A DNA stretch of 22,913 bases. It comes from Magnetococcales bacterium (GTDB taxonomy: Bacteria > Pseudomonadota > Magnetococcia > Magnetococcales > JADFWU01). The translations under genes were made by a program, and so were the position numbers. Below, in pieces: positions 10,450 through 17,341 of this stretch; position 1 is the stretch's first letter, and every line of letters begins with the position of its first letter. The notes below the pieces were generated by a model. That model worked only from the letters and a program-made list of their open reading frames with translations, was not told the origin of the DNA and made no database searches. The stretch is from assembly GCA_015234045.1 (NCBI GenBank), contig JADFWU010000047.1, positions 1-22,913 of the forward strand, in the 5' to 3' direction.

Positions 10450-13400
10450 ATGGATTTTCCAATGAAGAGTCTCACCGGCAGAATGACCAGGAACCAATCT
10501 GCAACACTGAACATGACGGGGATGCCACATGTTCAACAGGATCTGTTCGGTCCGGGTGTTGCGTTGTCAGAATCTGCCATGCGGCAACAGCCCTGTTGTT
10601 TGACAGGTTTGCGCGTTGGTGGGTGGTTGGATAGCGCTTTTGGCAAACTCTTCAGCTCTGTCAAAGATGCCATGAGCAAAGAAGAGCCAGAGGTGGAAGA
10701 GAAGATTGTCCACGATTTTAGCGTGGAACACCCTTCTATCAATCCGGGTGAATACCGTGCTTTTTGTCGTGCTGAGTCGCCGTTCAAGATAGCAATTGAG
10801 GTCATCAGTTGCGATATTGAGTTCCAGGAAGATGGTCATGTTTCCATTCAGACCTACTCAAACGGCAAACCCTTTTCTCATGATGTGATCAATCCTACCA
10901 ACCGCAACAGTAAGGCGGTTTCCGGTTTTATTTTTAAGGGCTTGATTGGTATTCATGTCCATCCTGAAGGTGTTCTGCTCTTTCACGATATTGACTTGAA
11001 CATGAAGGGGCAGCCGCGTCATGGACAGCCTCCGGCTACGATTCATTCGGTAGAGTTGGATCAGGCGGAAGTGGAGCGTCAGCGTTCTGAGCGGGTTCAT
11101 AAGTTTGATCTGTCTGATTGTTCGGAAGATAATCCATTTATTATCTGTCCTAATAATCCGTCAAAACATCAAATGCACATGGTGATTGAACCGGATCAGG
11201 ACAGCGGGGAAGGGCATTTTCACGCTTTGCTTTCCAGTGCCAAGGGTAAGTTGCGCGGACGGTCGTTGGCATCATTTCCGGTGCTTAAAGGTGAGAAAAC
11301 GATTATCTCACGCGAGTTATTCTCTGCCATGATTGAAAATGATGGCGGCAATATTGATGCGCGTACCTGGAATATGGAGATGCGCGATCCAGTGATGTTG
11401 ACACTGGATATTGATCGCAAAGGCAAAATGAAAATGGAGGAGATGCTTACCTCCAATGGTGTGACCATCAGCTACGGTCATGATGATCCGATGTTGATCG
11501 GCGGTGTGGAACCCAAATCGGAGATCGAAGCGCAGGAGCGCCGCAAGCTCTGGTTGGGTCAAATTCTCGCTTTACGTGCGGACTTGGTTAAGGGCGCTGA
11601 AGAGTTGGCGTTGGCAAACGAGCAGGCTCAGGCGCGTGCTCAGGTGATTCAGGCTGTTGAGTCTACCATGCGATTGAAAACCCGCGATAATGTATCGCGT
11701 TTGGCTTTTCAGTTGGCCATTAAAGAGGTGTTAGCCACCATTTATGGCGTTACTGGTAGCAGTGAAACTGCCATGAAGATTGATGAAAAAACCAGCCGGT
11801 TAATCAGCGAGATTACCAAAGAAGCAGAAAAACGTCTGAATCGTGATGAGGCCCGAAACGCCAGTATGGAAGCGGTGCGTCAGGGACTGAGTTCGGCTGT
11901 TAGAAATCCGTTACTGGCTGATAAGATGTCGGTGCTTTCTGAGGCTGTGCCTACGCCGGATAAAGAGGTGCCTAACCGCTTGGATGGTGAACTGCTTGGT
12001 GAACTGGTTGGCGCGGCATCCAAAGAGTTGACTGCCACGCAGAATCTAAAAGCCATCAAGGCCAAAAGTGATGAATTGCGGGCTGCTGTTGCCGCACAGA
12101 ATGCCGATGCAGTGGAGTTGCCTGAGGGTGTTTATCAGGACGAGGAGGAGGATGCTGAACCTCTGGAAGATCCTGTCAAACTGGAAGAGGCGTTGGACGA
12201 ACTCATTCGCGGTTTGGTCTCCAAGGCGATGCAGAAAACCTTGGTGTTGGCTGTGGTCAAAGGGTATTTGCTCTCCATTGAGAACGAAAAGCGATCTGAA
12301 ATCTCATTGGGCACCAGCAATAGAAGCGCTAAAAAGCTCGGTCCCACTGAACTGGATCATATCGTGAAACGGTATGAATCCTATGATGATTACATGGGTA
12401 TTGCGTTCCGTGAACGGGTTCGGAATGTACTTCAAAGTCAGTTGAAATCCTTTCAGGTCGGCGCTGCTGATCCAGAAGGCTATGCTCTGGCTACCAAAGG
12501 CTTTTTGACCTATTTGGTGGCACTGCGTGCGACTGGCGGAAATTTTTCGCCAACCAATGACAGCGCACCAGCCGTATCTCCTTTGATGGTGTTGCCGGAA
12601 ACCATTCCCGATATTTTCATTGCCGCGCCGGAACCTGGACAGAAAACAGCTCATGTAAAGGTATCTCATGAGTCAGAAGATGTGGGTGAAGTCGCCTTTG
12701 AAACCGAGGGCATGGAAGATACGATGAATGTGCCGCCCGGTGTTTCCCGGGAGTTGTGGACTATTTTCCATGAGTTAGGCGCACATATCATGGGGTTCTA
12801 CCTCAATGCGGATCACAGCACCAAAGAGGATCGTAGGAACCAACAGGTTGTTATTACTGCCGTGGCTGAGGCCATGGTGAAAAAGATGCTTAATTTTGGT
12901 TTGACGCGGGATAAAAAAACGGCATCCATCAATTATGATCCACTGGAAGATATTCTGCGTACCAGTAAATCGTATACCATCACCTCTCGTCAGGGTGATA
13001 CCTCTAACGAAGAGGTGTTGGATCTGCAAAACCGTCCGAATCATGTGGCAGAACCACCGCTGAATCTGAAGAAAATTCTTAAGAAAGCCATCTCAGGTTT
13101 GCTGCACGAAGGGTCGGCTAAGGAGAGCGCCTTTCGTTTCAAAACCCAAATGCGCTCTTTTGCCACCGCAGGACAGACCGACCAGGATGTTGCACTGCCC
13201 ATTCGTATTGAAGTGGGGCGTGGACGTGTTACTGCTTCCGGTAAATTTGACGATGTGAAGTTTGAGAAGTCCTTTAAACTACCGCCAAAAGTAGAAGAGA
13301 AAGCACCAGAGCCGGAACCAGAACCCGCACCAGCCCCCAAAAAAGAGCCTAAAGCAGAACCGGCACCGCCATCAGCGCCAGAAGTGGAAGCAGTGCGGGA

Positions 13401-13974
13401 ATTCAAAGTGTGTTATCCGGTCAAGGAAGCCGATCTACCGTTGAATATTGGTAAGGTTCGTGTGGCGGTTCATGGTGGTAGTTTGGTGTTGCTGCTACTA
13501 GATGATGAGGGCAAGTTGTTACGTCAGGGTGGTAAGGTTAAAGGTCAGCGTTTGACAGAAAAACCCTATGCGCCAAGTCGAAGTTTGCAGGTTAGTTTGA
13601 AAGGCAATCAAGTGCTGTTGGAGTGTCTCGACCGTGTGGATTCTCTGGAAGCCAAGCTGCGTCGTAATCGCAACAAGCCACAGGTGATACCTGTATCCGC
13701 CTCGGGCAGTGCCTGGGATCTTCTTGTACCGCGCAAAGGGTCTGATGACCTGCGTTGCAAGATGGCCATGGATAGTCAGGGTGGGTTGCGTGTACCGCGT
13801 CCATTTGTCATTCAAAAAGGCGTGGTTTGTCTGAAGAAAAAGAACGGCGGCTTGGTGGCTTTGGCGACCTGTCGCGTTAAGGACGGAAAGATTTTACAAG
13901 TGATCAGCCGGATCAAGACGGGTGTGGTATTGGTGATGGGCAAGCGTCACTATCCTGTTGGTACGCCGGGTTGA
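10450..13974 (+). CDS. Very large cytosolic orphan protein, function unknown
   Basis: I do not recognise this protein. From the ATG at 10450 it has about 1174 residues, with no signal peptide and no membrane helices. An in-frame TTG at 10399 would add 17 residues but lies upstream of the predicted transcription start. A helical, charged region in the middle (around WLGQILALRADLVKGAEELALANEQAQARAQ and DELRAAVAAQNADAVELPEG) may form coiled coils. A Pro/Glu/Lys-rich linker spans about 947-983 (encoded by 13288-13400). It separates the main body from a C-terminal module of about 190 residues that looks beta-rich and basic. Base composition resembles the mre genes rather than the AT-rich gene further on. 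It sits between the elongation cluster and a minus-strand nuclease and has its own promoter. Start choice is uncertain because no candidate has a good ribosome binding site. Confidence 0.85.
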   Translation: MDFPMKSLTGRMTRNQSATLNMTGMPHVQQDLFGPGVALSESAMRQQPCCLTGLRVGGWLDSAFGKLFSSVKDAMSKEEPEVEEKIVHDFSVEHPSINPGEYRAFCRAESPFKIAIEVISCDIEFQEDGHVSIQTYSNGKPFSHDVINPTNRNSKAVSGFIFKGLIGIHVHPEGVLLFHDIDLNMKGQPRHGQPPATIHSVELDQAEVERQRSERVHKFDLSDCSEDNPFIICPNNPSKHQMHMVIEPDQDSGEGHFHALLSSAKGKLRGRSLASFPVLKGEKTIISRELFSAMIENDGGNIDARTWNMEMRDPVMLTLDIDRKGKMKMEEMLTSNGVTISYGHDDPMLIGGVEPKSEIEAQERRKLWLGQILALRADLVKGAEELALANEQAQARAQVIQAVESTMRLKTRDNVSRLAFQLAIKEVLATIYGVTGSSETAMKIDEKTSRLISEITKEAEKRLNRDEARNASMEAVRQGLSSAVRNPLLADKMSVLSEAVPTPDKEVPNRLDGELLGELVGAASKELTATQNLKAIKAKSDELRAAVAAQNADAVELPEGVYQDEEEDAEPLEDPVKLEEALDELIRGLVSKAMQKTLVLAVVKGYLLSIENEKRSEISLGTSNRSAKKLGPTELDHIVKRYESYDDYMGIAFRERVRNVLQSQLKSFQVGAADPEGYALATKGFLTYLVALRATGGNFSPTNDSAPAVSPLMVLPETIPDIFIAAPEPGQKTAHVKVSHESEDVGEVAFETEGMEDTMNVPPGVSRELWTIFHELGAHIMGFYLNADHSTKEDRRNQQVVITAVAEAMVKKMLNFGLTRDKKTASINYDPLEDILRTSKSYTITSRQGDTSNEEVLDLQNRPNHVAEPPLNLKKILKKAISGLLHEGSAKESAFRFKTQMRSFATAGQTDQDVALPIRIEVGRGRVTASGKFDDVKFEKSFKLPPKVEEKAPEPEPEPAPAPKKEPKAEPAPPSAPEVEAVREFKVCYPVKEADLPLNIGKVRVAVHGGSLVLLLLDDEGKLLRQGGKVKGQRLTEKPYAPSRSLQVSLKGNQVLLECLDRVDSLEAKLRRNRNKPQVIPVSASGSAWDLLVPRKGSDDLRCKMAMDSQGGLRVPRPFVIQKGVVCLKKKNGGLVALATCRVKDGKILQVISRIKTGVVLVMGKRHYPVGTPG

Positions 13975-14018
13975 TTTTTTTCCATTTGCAAACGTGTTAT
14001 GTAGTTGGATGTGTTATC

Positions 14019-14046
14019 CGTCATTCCCGTGCATGAGGGAATGACG
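14019..14046 (+). terminator. 10-bp perfect hairpin after the orphan gene (palindromic intergenic unit or terminator)
   Basis: CGTCATTCCC (14019-14028) pairs perfectly with GGGAATGACG (14037-14046) around an 8-nt loop. Only scattered T follow it (CTTTCCTGTTT). It lies between the ends of two convergent genes. The arm sequence (GTCATTCCCG) resembles short palindromic intergenic repeats common in many proteobacterial genomes, so it may be a dispersed repeat serving as a bidirectional 3' boundary. Confidence 0.55.
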
Positions 14047-14061
14047 TGGACTTTCCTGTTT

Positions 14062-14565
14062 CTACTCAGTAATCACAGTATCACACCAAACAGAGTGCCT
14101 TTGATCTCCATCATAAGAGATCGCCCATCCCTGCTGTAAAAGATGTTGTCCAAGATCCACGCCATCAAAAATGACATCTGCCAAAATCCTAAAATATTTC
14201 CCACGTCCAACTCTTTTTAAAGTGATTACCTGTGCATTCTGCAACAGGGATTGAACATGCTGACGGGCTGCGTGGGCGTGTTGTCGTTCAGCGGGGCAGG
14301 CAGAGTTGATTTCTGGGGTGTCGATATCACGCAGTCGAATTGGGATATTGTGGCCAAATAGGGGGTGTGTGTTGGGGATGTTAAATCGAATGGTGTCTCC
14401 ATCATAATTGCTTTGATAGAGGACGTGATGCAGATCATTATAATGGGGCTTTTCCGGTGACGCGGTAACGCTTTCGGGGGTTATGAGGATCAACAGTAAT
14501 GCACAAAGAATAAATTTCACAATCAATAACTTGGAATAGGAAAGGCAGAAAAAGGGATTGTTCAC
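14062..14565 (-). CDS. Secreted thermonuclease-like protein (staphylococcal nuclease fold)
   Basis: This is a predicted extracytoplasmic Ca-dependent nuclease of the SNase family. The catalytic set is intact: Asp55 and Asp57 in YDGDTIRF, Arg77 in IRLRDIDTPE, Asp82 and Glu85 in the same motif, and Arg126 in YFRILADV. They correspond to staphylococcal D19/D21, R35, D40, E43 and R87. A hydrophobic signal-like segment (FILCALLLILI) ends before TASPEK. The GTG at 14565 gives 167 residues. A GTG at 14520 would start KFILCALLL and give a more canonical signal peptide of about 20 residues (152-residue precursor). Neither has a clear ribosome binding site. The 5' end lies in an 11-bp inverted repeat (14554-14594). 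The gene is convergent with the large orphan gene. Confidence 0.85.
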   Translation of the reverse strand: MNNPFFCLSYSKLLIVKFILCALLLILITPESVTASPEKPHYNDLHHVLYQSNYDGDTIRFNIPNTHPLFGHNIPIRLRDIDTPEINSACPAERQHAHAARQHVQSLLQNAQVITLKRVGRGKYFRILADVIFDGVDLGQHLLQQGWAISYDGDQRHSVWCDTVITE

Positions 14566-14594
14566 TCAGCGATACATGCCGAATGAACAATCCC
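14554..14594. repeat. 11-bp perfect inverted repeat over the nuclease start
   Basis: GGGATTGTTCA (14554-14564) is the exact reverse complement of 14584-14594, with a 19-nt spacer. The inner edge abuts the GTG at 14565, the longer of the two possible starts of the nuclease gene. It could be an operator, or an mRNA hairpin hiding the start if transcription begins upstream. Confidence 0.5.
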
Positions 14595-14694
14595 ACGCTT
14601 CACACGCAAATCACCAACTGTCCCAACACAAGACAGTTCTGGCAAAATGGCACACAGCTTTATTCTGAATGAAATATGGAAACAGAGAGGTACA

Positions 14695-14862
14695 ATGAGT
14701 CAGGCAGAACGCCCAACATCACCGCTGAAATTCCCGAACCGAGACAGCACTATGCAACCGGCCAAAACAAAGGCACGGCAAACCGATCATGACAATCAGA
14801 CACAGGTCACTGGCGCGGGAAGTACATCACTGCCCCACAAAAAATCCAGAAAGGCCGCGTGA
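14695..14862 (+). CDS. Possible small basic protein of 55 residues, unknown
   Basis: The only small frame in this gap with a good ribosome binding site starts at the ATG at 14695, preceded by GAGAGG at 4-nt spacing. The product is polar and low-complexity (rich in Ser, Thr, Lys, Gln), ends in KKSRKAA, and has no recognisable domain. An upstream in-frame ATG at 14647 would add 16 residues but lacks a site. Codon use gives no strong support, and I recognise no family. It may be non-coding. Confidence 0.22.
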   Translation: MSQAERPTSPLKFPNRDSTMQPAKTKARQTDHDNQTQVTGAGSTSLPHKKSRKAA

Positions 14863-15298
14863 TTACCTTCGATAATAAATTACCGAGGTCTTTCTCCACT
14901 GTGTCAGGTAGGACAACCGGTTGAGAAGGGGGGGTAAGTTGAGTAAACTGCGTGGAAGCAACTGCATCGGGGTCTTCTCCTGATCTGTTGTCAGGCTCTC
15001 GGTGGTGGTGGTGCACTGCCGAGGGCCGTTTCGTTTATGAATCAAGTGCTGTCTTGATAGATTCAGCTACGCTAGATTAAACACTTCACTTGTGTTGAGT
15101 CAAGCGGAAAAGTTTAGCATTTTGATAGTCTGATCCATCACCCGAACTATGGAAGTTACAATTCAGAATCACATGCTTGGCGCGTCACCCCCTACAGTAC
15201 AAGATGGGAGGCAAAGTGCGCCTATTGGATTTTCACTTTCTCGGAAATGACGAGTTCCTATTGAACTGATTAATTATATCATTGACTGTGCATAACTC
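14863..15298. other. Intergenic stretch without a supportable gene
   Basis: Short frames exist on the minus strand (for example 14807-15016), but they have neither good starts nor recognisable products. I see only minor dyads, such as ATCAAG pairing with CTTGAT across a 6-nt loop near 15042-15059. No tRNA, CRISPR or transposase remnant was found. Composition becomes AT-rich from about 15250, where the leader of the next gene begins. The stretch could contain decayed genes that I cannot identify. Confidence 0.4.
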
Positions 15299-15336
15299 AA
15301 ACAAATAGTAAGATTTTAAATTATTACTATTTGTTT
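15299..15336. promoter_or_regulatory. 13-bp perfect inverted repeat, probable operator (or AT-rich terminator)
   Basis: AAACAAATAGTAA (15299-15311) is the exact reverse complement of 15324-15336, with a 12-nt spacer. The right arm contains the proposed -35 TTGTTT (15331-15336) of the downstream gene, the layout of a repressor site that blocks RNA polymerase. A run of six T (15334-15339) ends the right arm, so an AT-rich intrinsic terminator protecting the acquired gene from read-through is the alternative. Only two of the 13 pairs are G-C, which argues against a strong terminator. Confidence 0.55.
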
Positions 15337-15359
15337 TTTCCTGTAAAGCATATTATACT
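15331..15359 (+). promoter_or_regulatory. Sigma70-type promoter of the PD-(D/E)XK gene
   Basis: TTGTTT (15331-15336) and TATACT (15354-15359) are separated by exactly 17 bp; the -10 matches consensus at five of six positions. Transcription would begin near 15366, giving a leader of about 38 nt that carries the GGAGG at 15394-15398. Confidence 0.55.
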
Positions 15360-15403
15360 AGATTAGTAGAATATAATTTCAGATTTTGGGTGTGGAGGTG
15401 TAT

Positions 15404-16861
15404 ATGAGTGTCTTTTTTTCAGATTATTTTGAAATTTTACCTGAAATTCTGGATGATTATGGAGCATTAGATATTTCCTTAATTAATGATTTGCCAGTGT
15501 TCGTTGATCCGTTTTTATTGTTCAACAGTAAAAGTATTACATATAAAGAATTGCATGACGATATTATTAGATATTTAAGGTTTCTTCGTGACAGGTCAGT
15601 AGGCGGAGAAATTCGTAAAGGTTTAATCAGAAGCTGGTTTCTTTTTCCAGAAGTGAAGCAGAATTGGTTAGGCTATAGTAAAATTGGAAATAGAGGAAGT
15701 GGTCTGGGGCCTGGTTTTGCAGCTGCATTGAACCGTAATTTGAACACAATATTTGTGAATTTTGGAAATGAGCAAATAACTACAGGTAGTCATCTAGAAA
15801 AATTATGTCTTGTAAAGGGAGGTGTGGGGAGAGATAATATTAGTGATTTTACAACTAATTTGATAAAAGGTTTTCTCTGTCAATATACAGAAAGATTTGC
15901 AAACAGGTATTTAGATGAAACAAAAGCAAAAAAAGTGCTGGTTCCCAGAGTGAGTTTTAATTACCACACTAGAATATGGATTGGTAAAGAGTATTTTTTA
16001 CCATTTACTGATGGTGATTATATTTTGCTTACACCAAAAGATATTCTTACAAAAGATGAGGCCTGGATCAATAAAAATGATGTGTATAGGAATTTTCATG
16101 ATATTCAGAACTCAATTCCAAATGGTGATTTACGAGCGCAGTTAAACGAATATTTTCTAAGAATGTTGCCTAAAGATGCTGATAGTGACTCTATAAAGAA
16201 AGCTAAAGACGAAACGATAGAAAGATTTCCAACATTTCTTGATTATTATGTGAAATATAAAGAGGATAATGGTGATAAGGCAGAGAAAATAAGTAATGAA
16301 AAAATTAAAGAAATTGTGATGTTGTTCAATGTGCATACAACATCAATAATTGAACAACTGGCTAAAGATACCCGCTTTTTTGAGTCAAAAGGGGAGGCGT
16401 TCGAAGAAGCATACCAAAGAGTACAATATCTTAAGCAAGTTATTGAAAATAATGATGGTTACAGATGGTTTTATGTAAAAGGTAAGGTTGTTAAGCGTGA
16501 AAGTGATCTTCAATTACTTTTTAGGTTAGTATGGTTTTCGACCGAATATGATGTGAATGCCGAAGTTAATAATGGAAGAGGCCCAGTTGATTATAAAATA
16601 TCAAGAGGGTATAAAGATAAAGTGCTTGTTGAGTTTAAGTTGGCAAGTAACTCTCAATTGAGAAGAAATTTAATGAAACAAGTGGAGGTGTATGAGAAGG
16701 CAAATAAAACAAAAAAATCAATCAAAGTAATTCTATTTTTTAGTGATAGTGAGGAAGAAAAAGTCCATAAAATCTTTAAAGACCTGAAATTGAAAGAAGG
16801 TAAAGAGATTGTTCTTATTGATGCAAGAAAATCAAATAAAGTTTCTGCCTCAAAAGCATAA
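15404..16861 (+). CDS. Solitary protein with C-terminal PD-(D/E)XK nuclease-like domain, candidate defence protein
   Basis: The ATG at 15404 has a strong GGAGG 5 nt upstream, giving 485 residues; an in-frame TTG at 15386 lacks this support. The C-terminal 130 residues show a PD-(D/E)XK arrangement: Glu366 (RESDLQ) on a predicted helix, Asp396 in GRGPVDYK, Glu410-Phe-Lys412 in LVEFKLA, and Gln426 in LMKQVEVY. The domain continues to IDARKSNKVSASKA. The first 350 residues match no domain I recognise. They include a compact N-terminus (SDYFEILPEILDDYGALDISLINDLPVFVDPFLLF) and a glycine-rich patch, GNRGSGLGPGF. There are no membrane helices. Base composition is strikingly AT-rich, with many ATA, AGA and TTA codons, unlike the flanking genes, which suggests horizontal transfer. 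A role as a self-contained anti-phage effector is inferred, not shown. It is convergent with the DUF1640-like gene, the two stops being 3 bp apart. Confidence 0.85.
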   Translation: MSVFFSDYFEILPEILDDYGALDISLINDLPVFVDPFLLFNSKSITYKELHDDIIRYLRFLRDRSVGGEIRKGLIRSWFLFPEVKQNWLGYSKIGNRGSGLGPGFAAALNRNLNTIFVNFGNEQITTGSHLEKLCLVKGGVGRDNISDFTTNLIKGFLCQYTERFANRYLDETKAKKVLVPRVSFNYHTRIWIGKEYFLPFTDGDYILLTPKDILTKDEAWINKNDVYRNFHDIQNSIPNGDLRAQLNEYFLRMLPKDADSDSIKKAKDETIERFPTFLDYYVKYKEDNGDKAEKISNEKIKEIVMLFNVHTTSIIEQLAKDTRFFESKGEAFEEAYQRVQYLKQVIENNDGYRWFYVKGKVVKRESDLQLLFRLVWFSTEYDVNAEVNNGRGPVDYKISRGYKDKVLVEFKLASNSQLRRNLMKQVEVYEKANKTKKSIKVILFFSDSEEEKVHKIFKDLKLKEGKEIVLIDARKSNKVSASKA

Positions 16862-16864
16862 AAT

Positions 16865-17191
16865 CTAGCCCCAAATTGACCGGATCAACAGGGCAATGAT
16901 GCCAAAAAAAGTGCCGCCCATGAGCCAACGCATCATGCCCATTTCTGCCTTCATAGAAGCCATATCTATTTTAAGTCCATTGATATCGTCTTTCACGCCA
17001 CTAATATCTTCTACGAGAAGATTAATGTCTTCTTTTGTTGCAAGCCGTTTTGTTTGTTCTGAGGCTTCCTGTTTCCATTCTTTAATCTGACTTGCTTGTT
17101 CAGCCATTGTTGCAGCAGCAGCTTTGGATTTCTCCTCAGAGGCTCCAGCTTCTTTGAAAGCGTCATAGACTTCGGCAACCAACGTGGTCAT
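16865..17191 (-). CDS. DUF1640-like small coiled-coil membrane protein
   Basis: This 108-residue protein has the layout of the DUF1640 (CCDC90-like) family. A short N-terminal helical segment (VAEVYDAFKEAGASEEKSKAAAATM) is followed by a long amphipathic coiled coil at about 30-85 containing LATKEDINLLVEDI. One membrane helix lies at the C-terminus (about 88-105, MRWLMGGTFFGIIALLI). The biochemical role is unknown in bacteria; mitochondrial relatives are linked to membrane complexes. The ATG start is preceded by GGAG about 9 nt upstream. It lies downstream of fic on the same strand (gap of about 150 bp) and is convergent with the AT-rich nuclease-like gene. Confidence 0.8.
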   Translation of the reverse strand: MTTLVAEVYDAFKEAGASEEKSKAAAATMAEQASQIKEWKQEASEQTKRLATKEDINLLVEDISGVKDDINGLKIDMASMKAEMGMMRWLMGGTFFGIIALLIRSIWG

Positions 17192-17341
17192 ATTTCACTA
17201 CTCCATGCTTGACTATTAGACCAACGGGGCATCAAGTATACCACATCTTCTTTTTATGAGAATGAATATTTTCCCTACTCACAGAACAAAAAATCAAAGT
17301 GTCTATTGTTGATTTCCGAACGCTTATCCACCGTTAGAACT

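Noticed and set aside
14616-14638. AACTGTC/GACAGTT inverted repeat (7 bp, 9-nt spacer) in the gap upstream of the secreted nuclease
   Set aside because: It is short and has no promoter or gene start next to it; it is compatible with chance.
14863-15298. Possible decayed transposase or tRNA in the gene-poor stretch
   Set aside because: No cloverleaf, DDE/HUH motifs, terminal inverted repeats or target duplications could be found by reading both strands.
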